Source of the DNA: JAGVNX01 sp035290965
GTDB taxonomy: Archaea > Iainarchaeota > Iainarchaeia > Iainarchaeales > GCA-2688035
DNA: 5,001 nucleotides
Assembly: GCA_035290965.1 (NCBI GenBank)
Contig: DATDTD010000022.1
Location: 1-5,001 of the forward strand
Direction: 5' to 3'
In this document: positions 1-4,120 of the stretch, piece by piece
Position numbering within the stretch: position 1 is the first letter of the stretch
Layout of the letters: each line of letters begins with the position of its first letter
Translations under genes and position numbers: made by a program
The notes under the pieces: model-generated
What the model saw: the letters and a program-made list of their open reading frames with translations, nothing else
The model's database searches: none
Told to the model about the DNA's origin: nothing

Positions 1-531
1 CACTCCATGCAATTTGTTCAGGGCGCCCGAAACAATTCCGACGCAATGGTCGGAATCCATCCCCGAAATGTTCAGCACAACGCTGCCCTTTTCTTCCAGC
101 TTTTCCTTCAAAACAGAATAACCGGCTTTTTTGACTGCGGATTCAAGGTCATGCTCGGAAACAGCTGCGGAATCAAATTCAACGCTCGCATTGCCAGATG
201 CAAAATTCACGTTTGCGCTTTTTACTCCCTCGATTTTTTGCAGGGCGCTTTCTATTGTAAGCGCGCAGCTCGCGCAGTGCATTCCGCCTATCGGAAGCGC
301 AACTGTTTTTTTTTCAGACGGCTTTTCCTGTTCATGCAAATGCGTTCCATGACTTTTTTCGCTCGGTTCTTCCCGGTTTCCCGCGCGCTTTTCGGGCTGT
401 TTTTCCAGGAACTTTTTTTTGCATGCAATGCTGCAAAAATAGAATTTTTTCCCGTTCTTTACGATCGTCAAGCCTTTTGCCGAGGCTTTTTTTTCGTCGA
501 CATCCATTCCGCAAACAGGGTCTTTAGCCAT
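1..531 (-). CDS. copA: Copper-type P1B ATPase, N-terminal metal-binding region (partial)
   Basis: This is the first 177 codons of a protein that continues past the left edge. Three metal-binding modules are visible in order. Residues 3-45 are a YHS-type domain (DPVCGMDV start, then C33 and C37 in FYFCSIAC). Residues 76-140 are a canonical HMA domain with GGMHCASC (C86, C89). From 150 a second HMA-like domain begins with GMDSDHC, where the usual CxxC is replaced by a His-Cys pair (H162, C163). A His-bearing linker (H61, H64, H66) joins YHS to HMA. This order is known from archaeal and bacterial Cu+ exporting P1B ATPases, so a CopA-like pump that hydrolyses ATP to expel Cu+ from the cytosol is likely. 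The transmembrane and ATPase parts lie outside the window, so the transporter call is inferred. The ATG at 531 sits about 25 nt below a TATA-like box and next to GGTGA, so the mRNA may be leaderless or nearly so. Confidence 0.85.
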   Translation of the reverse strand, partial: MAKDPVCGMDVDEKKASAKGLTIVKNGKKFYFCSIACKKKFLEKQPEKRAGNREEPSEKSHGTHLHEQEKPSEKKTVALPIGGMHCASCALTIESALQKIEGVKSANVNFASGNASVEFDSAAVSEHDLESAVKKAGYSVLKEKLEEKGSVVLNISGMDSDHCVGIVSGALNKLHGV

Positions 532-552
532 TGTCACCAGCGCTTTTTTTTG

Positions 553-560
553 TATATAAA
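553..560 (-). promoter_or_regulatory. TATA box for the copA-like gene
   Basis: The minus strand reads TTTATATA here, centred about 25 nt upstream of the ATG at 531. At archaeal spacing transcription would start at or next to the ATG, giving a leaderless or very short-leader mRNA. None of the GCTTTACA-type operator half-sites is seen nearby, so this promoter is probably not under the same repressor. Confidence 0.6.
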
Positions 561-571
561 AATATTGTTGC

Positions 572-596
572 AAAAACTTTAAAACCTTTAAAAAAA
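572..596 (-). terminator. T-tract terminator after the HMA/three-helix gene
   Basis: Just after the stop at 609-611 the minus strand carries T7 (596-590), T4 (584-581) and T5 (576-572). Archaeal RNA polymerase terminates on clustered T-tracts. The element lies between the two genes and just upstream of the copA TATA box, so it would separate the transcripts. There is no clear hairpin. Confidence 0.35.
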
Positions 597-608
597 CCTT
601 TTTCGGCT

Positions 609-1433
609 TCAGCCTAATTTTGATTCTGAAACTATTTTTGCGCCGTAGGTTTTGAAAACCTCAAGGGAAAGAATCTTTTCTTTCGGGGCTTTTGACAAGT
701 CGCATTCAACCCTGAAAAAATTCGGGAATTCAAAGCTTACCTTTGAAACTCCCTCAAGGCCTTTTAGTTCATTTGAAATCAGTGGCGCGTGGCCTGCGCA
801 GGGAATATCCACCTGCAGAGTCAGCAGGTAATTTGCCCCCAAGGAGCCTGGGCTGCCCTGTGCAGTGCCCATGCCTAGACTTGCTGCCATTGGAAAAATA
901 AAAAAGAAAAAAAGCATGTTGATTCCGATTGTTGATGAAAACATTGTCGCAATATATTTTTTTTTCATCATAATGCCGCGCAAAGAAAGGATTTTGTTCC
1001 TCTTCAGGTAAAACATTGCGGAAATTCCCGCGAACAGGAACGAAATTCCTATCAGAATATAAAAAAACAGCGGGTTCAGCAGAAGCGGCTTGAAAAATTC
1101 TATTGCGACAGTTGCCCCGAAAACAGAGGCAAGAATAAATGCAATGCAGCCTATGTGCGGAACAATCCCGAATAGTATCCCCTGTTTAAGCGAAGAATTT
1201 GCTTTTCCGGAATTTTTTCCGCTGCCCTTTGCGGAATAGCCGATTTTTTCCAGTTCTGCCGCAATTTCTGCAGGAGAAATTTTTTTTGCGTCAAAAGAAA
1301 TTTTTGCTGTTTCAGAGGCAAAACTTGCCTCGGCGCTTTCAACGCCGTGCAGAGCAGACAATTTTTCCTTGATCAGCCGCGCACAGCCGCTGCAGTGCAT
1401 TCCGCGTATTTCAAGCAAAATCTCTTCAGGCAT
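609..1433 (-). CDS. HMA domain / three-helix / outer HMA-like IPCAGH protein, putative metal carrier
   Basis: A 274-aa protein with an unusual symmetric layout. Residues 4-68 are an HMA domain with RGMHCSGC (C14, C17) and a βαββαβ-like pattern. Three hydrophobic helices follow at about 85-110 (containing PHIGC), 118-143 and 161-185. Residues 203-268 look like a second, degenerate HMA domain in which GMxCxxC has become DIPCAGH, followed by an LxxLxGV helix. Basic loops (KRNK, MMKKK) between helices 2 and 3 place the first HMA domain inside and the IPCAGH domain outside. This resembles a fusion of MerP-like outer binding domain, MerT-like three-helix channel and cytosolic acceptor, but it lacks MerT's paired cysteines. 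Metal transfer across the membrane is inferred; direction and metal are unknown. ATG at 1433 was chosen because a GTG at 1442 lies where a weak GTGGT ribosome site would be; a GTG start would add three residues. Confidence 0.75.
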   Translation of the reverse strand: MPEEILLEIRGMHCSGCARLIKEKLSALHGVESAEASFASETAKISFDAKKISPAEIAAELEKIGYSAKGSGKNSGKANSSLKQGILFGIVPHIGCIAFILASVFGATVAIEFFKPLLLNPLFFYILIGISFLFAGISAMFYLKRNKILSLRGIMMKKKYIATMFSSTIGINMLFFFFIFPMAASLGMGTAQGSPGSLGANYLLTLQVDIPCAGHAPLISNELKGLEGVSKVSFEFPNFFRVECDLSKAPKEKILSLEVFKTYGAKIVSESKLG

Positions 1434-1490
1434 TAAAACCACTGTAAATCAGGGAATATGCAAACAGCATAACTCCGCTTTGATTGTTGT

Positions 1491-1505
1491 TTTTAATATT
1501 TAAAA
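1491..1505 (-). promoter_or_regulatory. Candidate TATA region for the HMA/three-helix gene
   Basis: The minus strand reads TTTTAAATATTAAAA, an AT-rich box just after the terminator of the 21-aa gene. Transcription would start near 1472, giving a leader of about 40 nt. A second weaker box (GCATATT, about 1462-1456) would fit a leaderless start at 1433. I cannot choose between them from sequence alone. Confidence 0.4.
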
Positions 1506-1513
1506 TGCTTTCC

Positions 1514-1548
1514 AATAAAAAAAAATTGCGGGTTTTTTAATGCCCCGC
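1514..1548 (-). terminator. Hairpin plus T9 terminator overlapping the end of the 21-aa gene
   Basis: On the minus strand GCGGG (1548-1544) can pair with CCCGC (1532-1528) around an 11-nt A-rich loop. AA, T9 (1525-1517) and then ATT follow. This looks like an intrinsic terminator and overlaps the last codons and stop of the 21-aa gene, marking a likely transcript end before the next promoter. Confidence 0.55.
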
Positions 1549-1602
1549 ATGTTCTTCCTTTTTCTTTTTTTCAGAATTGTTCATTCCCGTGCAACAGCCC
1601 AT
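1537..1602 (-). CDS. 21-aa Cys/His metal-ligand peptide
   Basis: A very short reading frame whose product begins MGCCTGM, has a run of four lysines in a charged centre (EKKKKEE) and ends HAGH. The possible metal ligands sit at the ends: C3, C4, M7 and H18, H21. Translation is supported by a GAGG ribosome site (1613-1610) with a 7-nt spacer to the ATG, and by its place at the end of a run of small metal-linked membrane-protein genes, 46 nt after the 39-aa gene. A hairpin/T9 terminator overlaps its stop. A soft-metal binding or chaperone role in the cytosol is inferred from composition and context only; there is no family I recognise. It could be a chance frame, but the ribosome site, ligands and position together make that less likely. 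Confidence 0.55.
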   Translation of the reverse strand: MGCCTGMNNSEKKKKEEHAGH

Positions 1603-1648
1603 GGTAAAACCTCATTTTTTTTATGCGCACGCCCTGCGGCTGCAGCGT

Positions 1649-1768
1649 TTACCAGAATCTCCAGCTCGGGTGCATTACGACCATCATTGCAATAAAAGCA
1701 AAAGCAAACACGGCAAACCAGAAAAAGCCCTCCACAAGCCCCTTGTACTTTCCGATTTCTAGTGGCAT
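1649..1768 (-). CDS. 39-aa single-helix membrane protein
   Basis: A small protein with a short polar start (MPLEIGKYKG), one hydrophobic helix at about residues 11-32 rich in Phe, Ala and Met (MM at 28-29, M32), and a short aromatic tail HPSWRFW. The start codon lies inside the last codons of the 69-aa gene, so the two overlap by 10 nt and are probably translationally coupled. AAGGAG lies 12 nt upstream, which is rather far. The basic residues on both ends leave topology open. I do not recognise the family. Its overlap with a DUF2933-like protein suggests the two act together in the membrane, perhaps as an accessory unit for metal handling, which is inference. Confidence 0.6.
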   Translation of the reverse strand: MPLEIGKYKGLVEGFFWFAVFAFAFIAMMVVMHPSWRFW

Positions 1769-1968
1769 GCTTTCTCATTGCTCCTTGCGCCGAAAAAACC
1801 CATTAACAAATGGGAACCTATGCAGACTGCTATTGCAACTGCAAAAACCAGTGAGCCGTTAAAGCCGAATGCCTGCAGGGCAAATATTGCTATTATGGGG
1901 AGAATGCAGCAAACAGCCATCATTGCAAAATGGCTTCTTTTTGCGGAAGCCCAGATTTTTTTCAGCAT
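1759..1968 (-). CDS. 69-aa two-helix membrane protein resembling DUF2933
   Basis: The protein has two hydrophobic helices, about residues 15-36 and 38-58. The first begins HFAMMAVCC with a downstream Pro (H13, M16, M17, C20, C21, P24). The second carries C49 and the motif GSHLLMG (H53, M56). The tail ends in CH. The pattern of His-x2-MM...CC...P in helix one and HLxM in helix two resembles the small DUF2933 membrane proteins often found in copper or heavy-metal clusters, whose role is unknown; the assignment is from memory of the pattern. A GGAGTG ribosome site (1979-1974) stands 5 nt before the ATG and supports this start. The gene follows a triple T-tract, and no clear promoter of its own is visible, so it may depend on read-through from the operon upstream. 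Confidence 0.7.
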   Translation of the reverse strand: MLKKIWASAKRSHFAMMAVCCILPIIAIFALQAFGFNGSLVFAVAIAVCIGSHLLMGFFGARSNEKACH

Positions 1969-1994
1969 TCTTTCACTCCGCGAATTAAAATTCC

Positions 1995-2025
1995 AAAAAA
2001 AAGCAAGAAAAAAATAATAAAAAAA
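1995..2025 (-). terminator. Triple T-tract terminator
   Basis: After the stop of the 74-aa gene the minus strand carries T7 (2025-2019), T7 (2014-2008) and T8 (2002-1995), separated by a few bases and without a stable hairpin. Clustered T-tracts are typical archaeal termination signals. If efficient, it ends the three-gene transcript that begins near 3640. Confidence 0.5.
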
Positions 2026-2034
2026 GGCAGCCGC

Positions 2035-2259
2035 TTAACAGCCGCCGACCATTGTTGAACCCGAACTTGGCTGTGTGGAATATCCCTGCGGAGCAGCAGC
2101 AGAATTATTTTGCGCTGTTTGCCCGCCTGCCGCGGCCAATCCCGTGCTCTGCTTTGCCAGCGAGCTGTTCAGGCCCGATAACTGCACTGCCTGGACAGAA
2201 GCAACTATCAAAACAATTGCGACTATAGCCAAAGCCAGATGTTCTATTTTCACGTTCAA
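2035..2259 (-). CDS. 74-aa membrane-anchored protein with C-terminal MVGGC
   Basis: An N-terminal helix (about residues 8-25) is followed by a glutamine-bearing juxtamembrane stretch (VQAVQLSGLNSSL), a low-complexity Ala/Gln/Ser/Asn spacer, and a tail GSTMVGGC at 67-74. The only cysteine is the last residue. The same last five residues end the 278-aa protein of this operon, written with different codons, so the motif is kept at protein level. The start is TTG at 2259; a perfect AGGAGG (2273-2268) with an 8-nt spacer fixes it. The protein is probably anchored in the membrane with its tail outside. It may present a Met/Cys metal site or carry a sorting or processing signal; neither is proven. 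The gene begins 21 nt after the Met-rich gene and is most likely co-transcribed with it. Confidence 0.75.
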   Translation of the reverse strand: MNVKIEHLALAIVAIVLIVASVQAVQLSGLNSSLAKQSTGLAAAGGQTAQNNSAAAPQGYSTQPSSGSTMVGGC

Positions 2260-2267
2260 GACAAAAA

Positions 2268-2273
2268 CCTCCT
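2268..2273 (-). promoter_or_regulatory. Strong ribosome binding site that sets a TTG start
   Basis: The minus strand reads AGGAGG with 8 nt before the TTG at 2259. No ATG lies in a suitable place, and the next GTG in frame (2253) would be 14 nt away. The site therefore supports initiation at TTG. Confidence 0.75.
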
Positions 2274-2280
2274 TTTTTGT

Positions 2281-2748
2281 TTAATGCATTCCCATGCCCA
2301 TCATTCCGGACTGCATTCCGTTGCCATTCGAGTGCATTCCGCAAGAGGGCATTTCTTCATTGCCGGAATCGTTTGAACTGCCATGCATTTCATTGTGCAT
2401 TTCTGACATTTTGCCGCAGTCTTCAACTTTCATTCCGCAATAATCGCATACTCCGTCATTGTCCTTGTCCATCTGCTGTGCATCCATGCTCATGCAGTCG
2501 GCATGGCCTGCGCCGTTCATCATGTTTATCATTCCCGTACTTCCGCTCTGCATCATGCCCATCATTCCTGCAGCCCCTGCTGCGCCAGAATGCATCGGGC
2601 AGGCAGCGCCTGTGCCCGGATTATTCGCTGTTGAATCGGCTGATGTGCCTGAATATGCAGCGCTAAAATTCGCCCCGGCAAAGCCGAGAAGCGAAACCAA
2701 AACTACTGCCAGAATTGCGCCGCTCAGCATCCAGATTTTTTTACCCAT
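2281..2748 (-). CDS. Exported Met/His/Cys-rich metal-binding protein with a DxDxDG segment
   Basis: 155 aa with an N-terminal signal or anchor (MGKKIW, then a hydrophobic stretch at 8-26). The rest is low complexity and holds 22 Met, 6 His and 6 Cys, in clusters such as GMMGMM (61-66), MINMM (73-77), MSEMHNEMH (114-122) and the end GMMGMGMH. Such Met and His motifs are known Cu+ ligands in exported copper-resistance proteins, so copper buffering outside the membrane is the likely job. Residues 94-111 contain DKDNDGVCDYCGM, an acidic DxDxDG calcium-loop-like pattern joined to CxxC, as in thrombospondin type-3-like segments. No family beyond this is recognised. The AGGAGG ribosome site (2762-2757, 8-nt spacer) lies inside the last codons of the upstream gene, and the stop of that gene is one base before this ATG, so translation is coupled. 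Confidence 0.8.
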   Translation of the reverse strand: MGKKIWMLSGAILAVVLVSLLGFAGANFSAAYSGTSADSTANNPGTGAACPMHSGAAGAAGMMGMMQSGSTGMINMMNGAGHADCMSMDAQQMDKDNDGVCDYCGMKVEDCGKMSEMHNEMHGSSNDSGNEEMPSCGMHSNGNGMQSGMMGMGMH

Positions 2749-2749
2749 T

Positions 2750-3586
2750 TTAACACCCTCCTACCATTGAACTGCCCGACCCCGAAGAGGAAGTCTCTTT
2801 TTCAAGGCCCCTGTATTTGTTCGAGGCAAGATTTATGTAATTGAATTCAATGCCCTTCTGCTTCATAACAGCCGCCTTTTGCGCAAGGACTGAAGGAAAG
2901 AACAGAGTCTTCCATTTTCCAAGCTCTTCAAGAATCTGGTCGTCTGTAAACTCGCTGCCGTGCTTTGAAATCAGGTATCTTGCAAGGCCGCGCATTGCAT
3001 AACTGTGCGCGCATCCGCATGCGGCAGTTCCGTCAGAAAAAACAAGTGTCGTCGCACCGCAGCAATACTCGCAGGCAATCATGGAACCAATCGTGATAAA
3101 TCTCTGCAAATCGTTTCCCGTAAGCTCTATTCTCGTGCTGCTTTTCTCCTGGTCAAAGGCAGACAAAACAGCAATTGTAGAATCCGCTTTTTGCGGGTTT
3201 GCAGTGGAAACATCGTCATACCTGATTCCAAGTTCTGCGCCGTAAACAGCCGGAACTCCCGTGGGGCTTACGCTGGAAAAGTTTGCCGTTGTGTTTCCGC
3301 TTGGCTGTGCTGCGCTGCCAAGGCGCGCGGGTATTATTCCGTGCATTTCATAGTTCATTTTCTCGTCAGCTGTCCAGCCCGACATGTCAAGCGTTCCCGT
3401 GACCTGGCTGTTCCCGCCAAGCGAAAGCATTGAATTGATCTGGGCCTGCTGCAAAGAATTGAAAAAAAGTACAAGGACAGTCGCTGCGAGCAAAACACCC
3501 AGAACAATAACTATATTTGATGGCTGTTTTTTTCCGCTTGAAAAAGTTTCAGAAGATTGTTTATTTTCAGTTTCCTGTTCGCCCAT
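2750..3586 (-). CDS. 278-aa anchored exported protein with CEYCCG...CGCAH cluster and C-terminal MVGGC
   Basis: A polar cytosolic start (residues 1-22) leads into one helix at about 24-43, then a juxtamembrane SLQQAQ stretch, so the bulk should be extracytosolic. A Ser/Thr/Asn-rich segment to about 130 is followed by a folded-looking domain at about 135-255. Its core has CEYCCG (C172, C175, C176) and ACGCAHSYAMRGLARYL (C190, C192, H194), then KWKTLFFP. The Cys spacing recalls PCYCGC-type proteins but is not the same motif. I believe related domains occur in other uncultured archaea, function unknown. The C-terminus is a Ser/Gly linker ending MVGGC. Soft-metal binding at the cell surface is inferred from the ligands and neighbours. 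The gene is first in the minus-strand operon, below a TATA/operator module, and its ATG has a GGGTGG site 4 nt upstream. Confidence 0.75.
   Translation of the reverse strand: MGEQETENKQSSETFSSGKKQPSNIVIVLGVLLAATVLVLFFNSLQQAQINSMLSLGGNSQVTGTLDMSGWTADEKMNYEMHGIIPARLGSAAQPSGNTTANFSSVSPTGVPAVYGAELGIRYDDVSTANPQKADSTIAVLSAFDQEKSSTRIELTGNDLQRFITIGSMIACEYCCGATTLVFSDGTAACGCAHSYAMRGLARYLISKHGSEFTDDQILEELGKWKTLFFPSVLAQKAAVMKQKGIEFNYINLASNKYRGLEKETSSSGSGSSMVGGC
2757..2762 (-). promoter_or_regulatory. Ribosome site embedded in the MVGGC codons
   Basis: AGGAGG on the minus strand spans the Val-Gly-Gly codons that end the 278-aa gene and stands 8 nt before the ATG of the Met-rich gene at 2748. The same bases encode the C-terminal tag and start the next gene. 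Confidence 0.75.
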
Positions 3587-3632
3587 GAATCCACCCGTCC
3601 CAAAAAAAGCATTTCCAAACTAACCCAGAAAA

Positions 3633-3653
3633 GCTTTACAACTATTGTAAAGC
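3633..3653. promoter_or_regulatory. Operator 1, perfect inverted repeat (BlaI/CopY-type)
   Basis: GCTTTACA-N5-TGTAAAGC; the arms extend to 9 nt (GCTTTACAA / TTGTAAAGC) around CTA. It lies between the divergent 278-aa gene and the repressor gene. On the minus strand it begins 6 nt after a TATA-like box and covers the predicted start of transcription (about 3638), so binding would block the operon. TACA...TGTA dyads are the known recognition core of BlaI, MecI and CopY family repressors. An additional TTACA half-site lies at 3655-3659. Confidence 0.85.
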
Positions 3654-3659
3654 ATTACA

Positions 3660-3667
3660 TTTTTAAA
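3660..3667. promoter_or_regulatory. TATA-like box of the operon promoter, possibly bidirectional
   Basis: The minus strand reads TTTAAAAA, 6 nt upstream of operator 1, placing transcription start near 3638 and giving the 278-aa gene a leader of about 50 nt. Read on the plus strand the same bases (TTTTTAAA) could serve the repressor gene, with a start near 3690. Confidence 0.6.
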
Positions 3668-3684
3668 GGTATCGCGGCCTTTAG

Positions 3685-3692
3685 TCTTATAA
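3685..3692 (+). promoter_or_regulatory. Alternative TATA-like box for the repressor gene
   Basis: CTTATAAC is centred about 25 nt upstream of the ATG at 3713 and would give a leaderless transcript. It competes with the box at 3660-3667 as the repressor promoter. If it is the real one, operator 1 lies upstream of the promoter core. Confidence 0.35.
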
Positions 3693-3712
3693 CAAAGTAA
3701 ATAGTGATTCGC

Positions 3713-4075
3713 ATGGAACTTTCAAAAATAAATTTCGAAAAGGAAGGCCTCGGCTCTCTCGTGGGAAGCCTTGAAGCAGATGTCCTTGACGGACTCTGGC
3801 ATTCCGGGGAGAAGCAGAGCTGCAGGCAGGTATTTGATTTTGTAAAAAAAAGAAACAAGGTTGCCTACACGACAATTACAGTTACTCTTGACAGGCTGTA
3901 TGCGAAGGGGCTTGTCGAGCGCGAAATTGAAAAGGGCAAAGGCGGCCTGAAATACAGGTACGGCGCGAAAATTTCCAAGGAAGAGCTTGGGCAGAACCTT
4001 TCCAAAAGGTTTGTTAATTTTTTGAAAAAAAACTTCGGGGAATCCTCAATAGCGTATTTAAGAAAGAATATTTAA
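3713..4075 (+). CDS. BlaI/MecI/CopY-family transcriptional repressor
   Basis: 120 aa forming a winged-helix DNA-binding protein. The family pattern is clear: GSLVGSLEADVLDGLW for helix 1 (about 14-29), then VAYTTITVTLDRLYAKGLVERE (about 50-71) as the recognition helix and start of the wing, and KYRYGAKISKEEL as the strand and linker. The remaining C-terminal part, about 35 residues, would be the dimerisation helices. Family members bind TACA/TGTA dyads as dimers and are released by metal binding (CopY) or by cleavage (BlaI/MecI). No CxC metal motif of the CopY type is present at the C-terminus, and the protein has no cysteine except C38, so release by the neighbouring protease is more likely than direct metal sensing. 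ATG at 3713 was chosen because the in-frame GTG at 3704 lies in a GTGAT ribosome-site-like stretch; a GTG start would add three residues. Confidence 0.9.
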   Translation: MELSKINFEKEGLGSLVGSLEADVLDGLWHSGEKQSCRQVFDFVKKRNKVAYTTITVTLDRLYAKGLVEREIEKGKGGLKYRYGAKISKEELGQNLSKRFVNFLKKNFGESSIAYLRKNI

Positions 4076-4089
4076 GTTTAAGGACTGCA

Positions 4090-4097
4090 TTTAAAGA
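4090..4097 (+). promoter_or_regulatory. TATA-like box for the metalloprotease gene
   Basis: TTTAAAGA is centred about 27 nt upstream of the ATG at 4121, which would make the protease mRNA leaderless. No ribosome site is seen before that ATG. Co-transcription with the repressor gene across the 45-nt gap is also possible. Confidence 0.45.
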
Positions 4098-4120
4098 CTG
4101 CAATTTTGCGTTGTGTTTGA

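Noticed and set aside
7..582. Long plus-strand open frame opposite the copA-like gene.
   Set aside because: Its product is rich in Phe, Cys and Arg in a way typical of the reverse complement of a Lys/Ala-rich gene, and the minus strand carries clear YHS and HMA domains.
1426..1470. A 14-codon minus-strand frame (MLFAYSLIYSGFNA) whose stop overlaps the ATG of the HMA/three-helix gene, as a leader peptide.
   Set aside because: GGAG lies only 2 nt before its ATG, it has no metal ligands or codon repetition suggesting attenuation, and a chance frame this short is common.
1594..1602. MGCC at the start of the 21-aa peptide as an N-myristoylation/palmitoylation signal.
   Set aside because: That processing is eukaryotic; in this archaeal-looking context the cysteines are better read as possible metal ligands.
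1581..1778. A longer minus-strand frame of 65 aa covering the 39-aa gene, with several cysteines.
   Set aside because: It runs through two better-supported small genes in another frame; its ribosome site is only 2 nt from the ATG, and its composition looks like an out-of-frame reading of the hydrophobic helix.
2022..2053. GC-rich CAGCCGC copies around the stop of the 74-aa gene, as a terminator hairpin.
   Set aside because: The two copies are direct, not inverted, so they do not form a stem; one simply encodes the Gly-Gly-Cys end.
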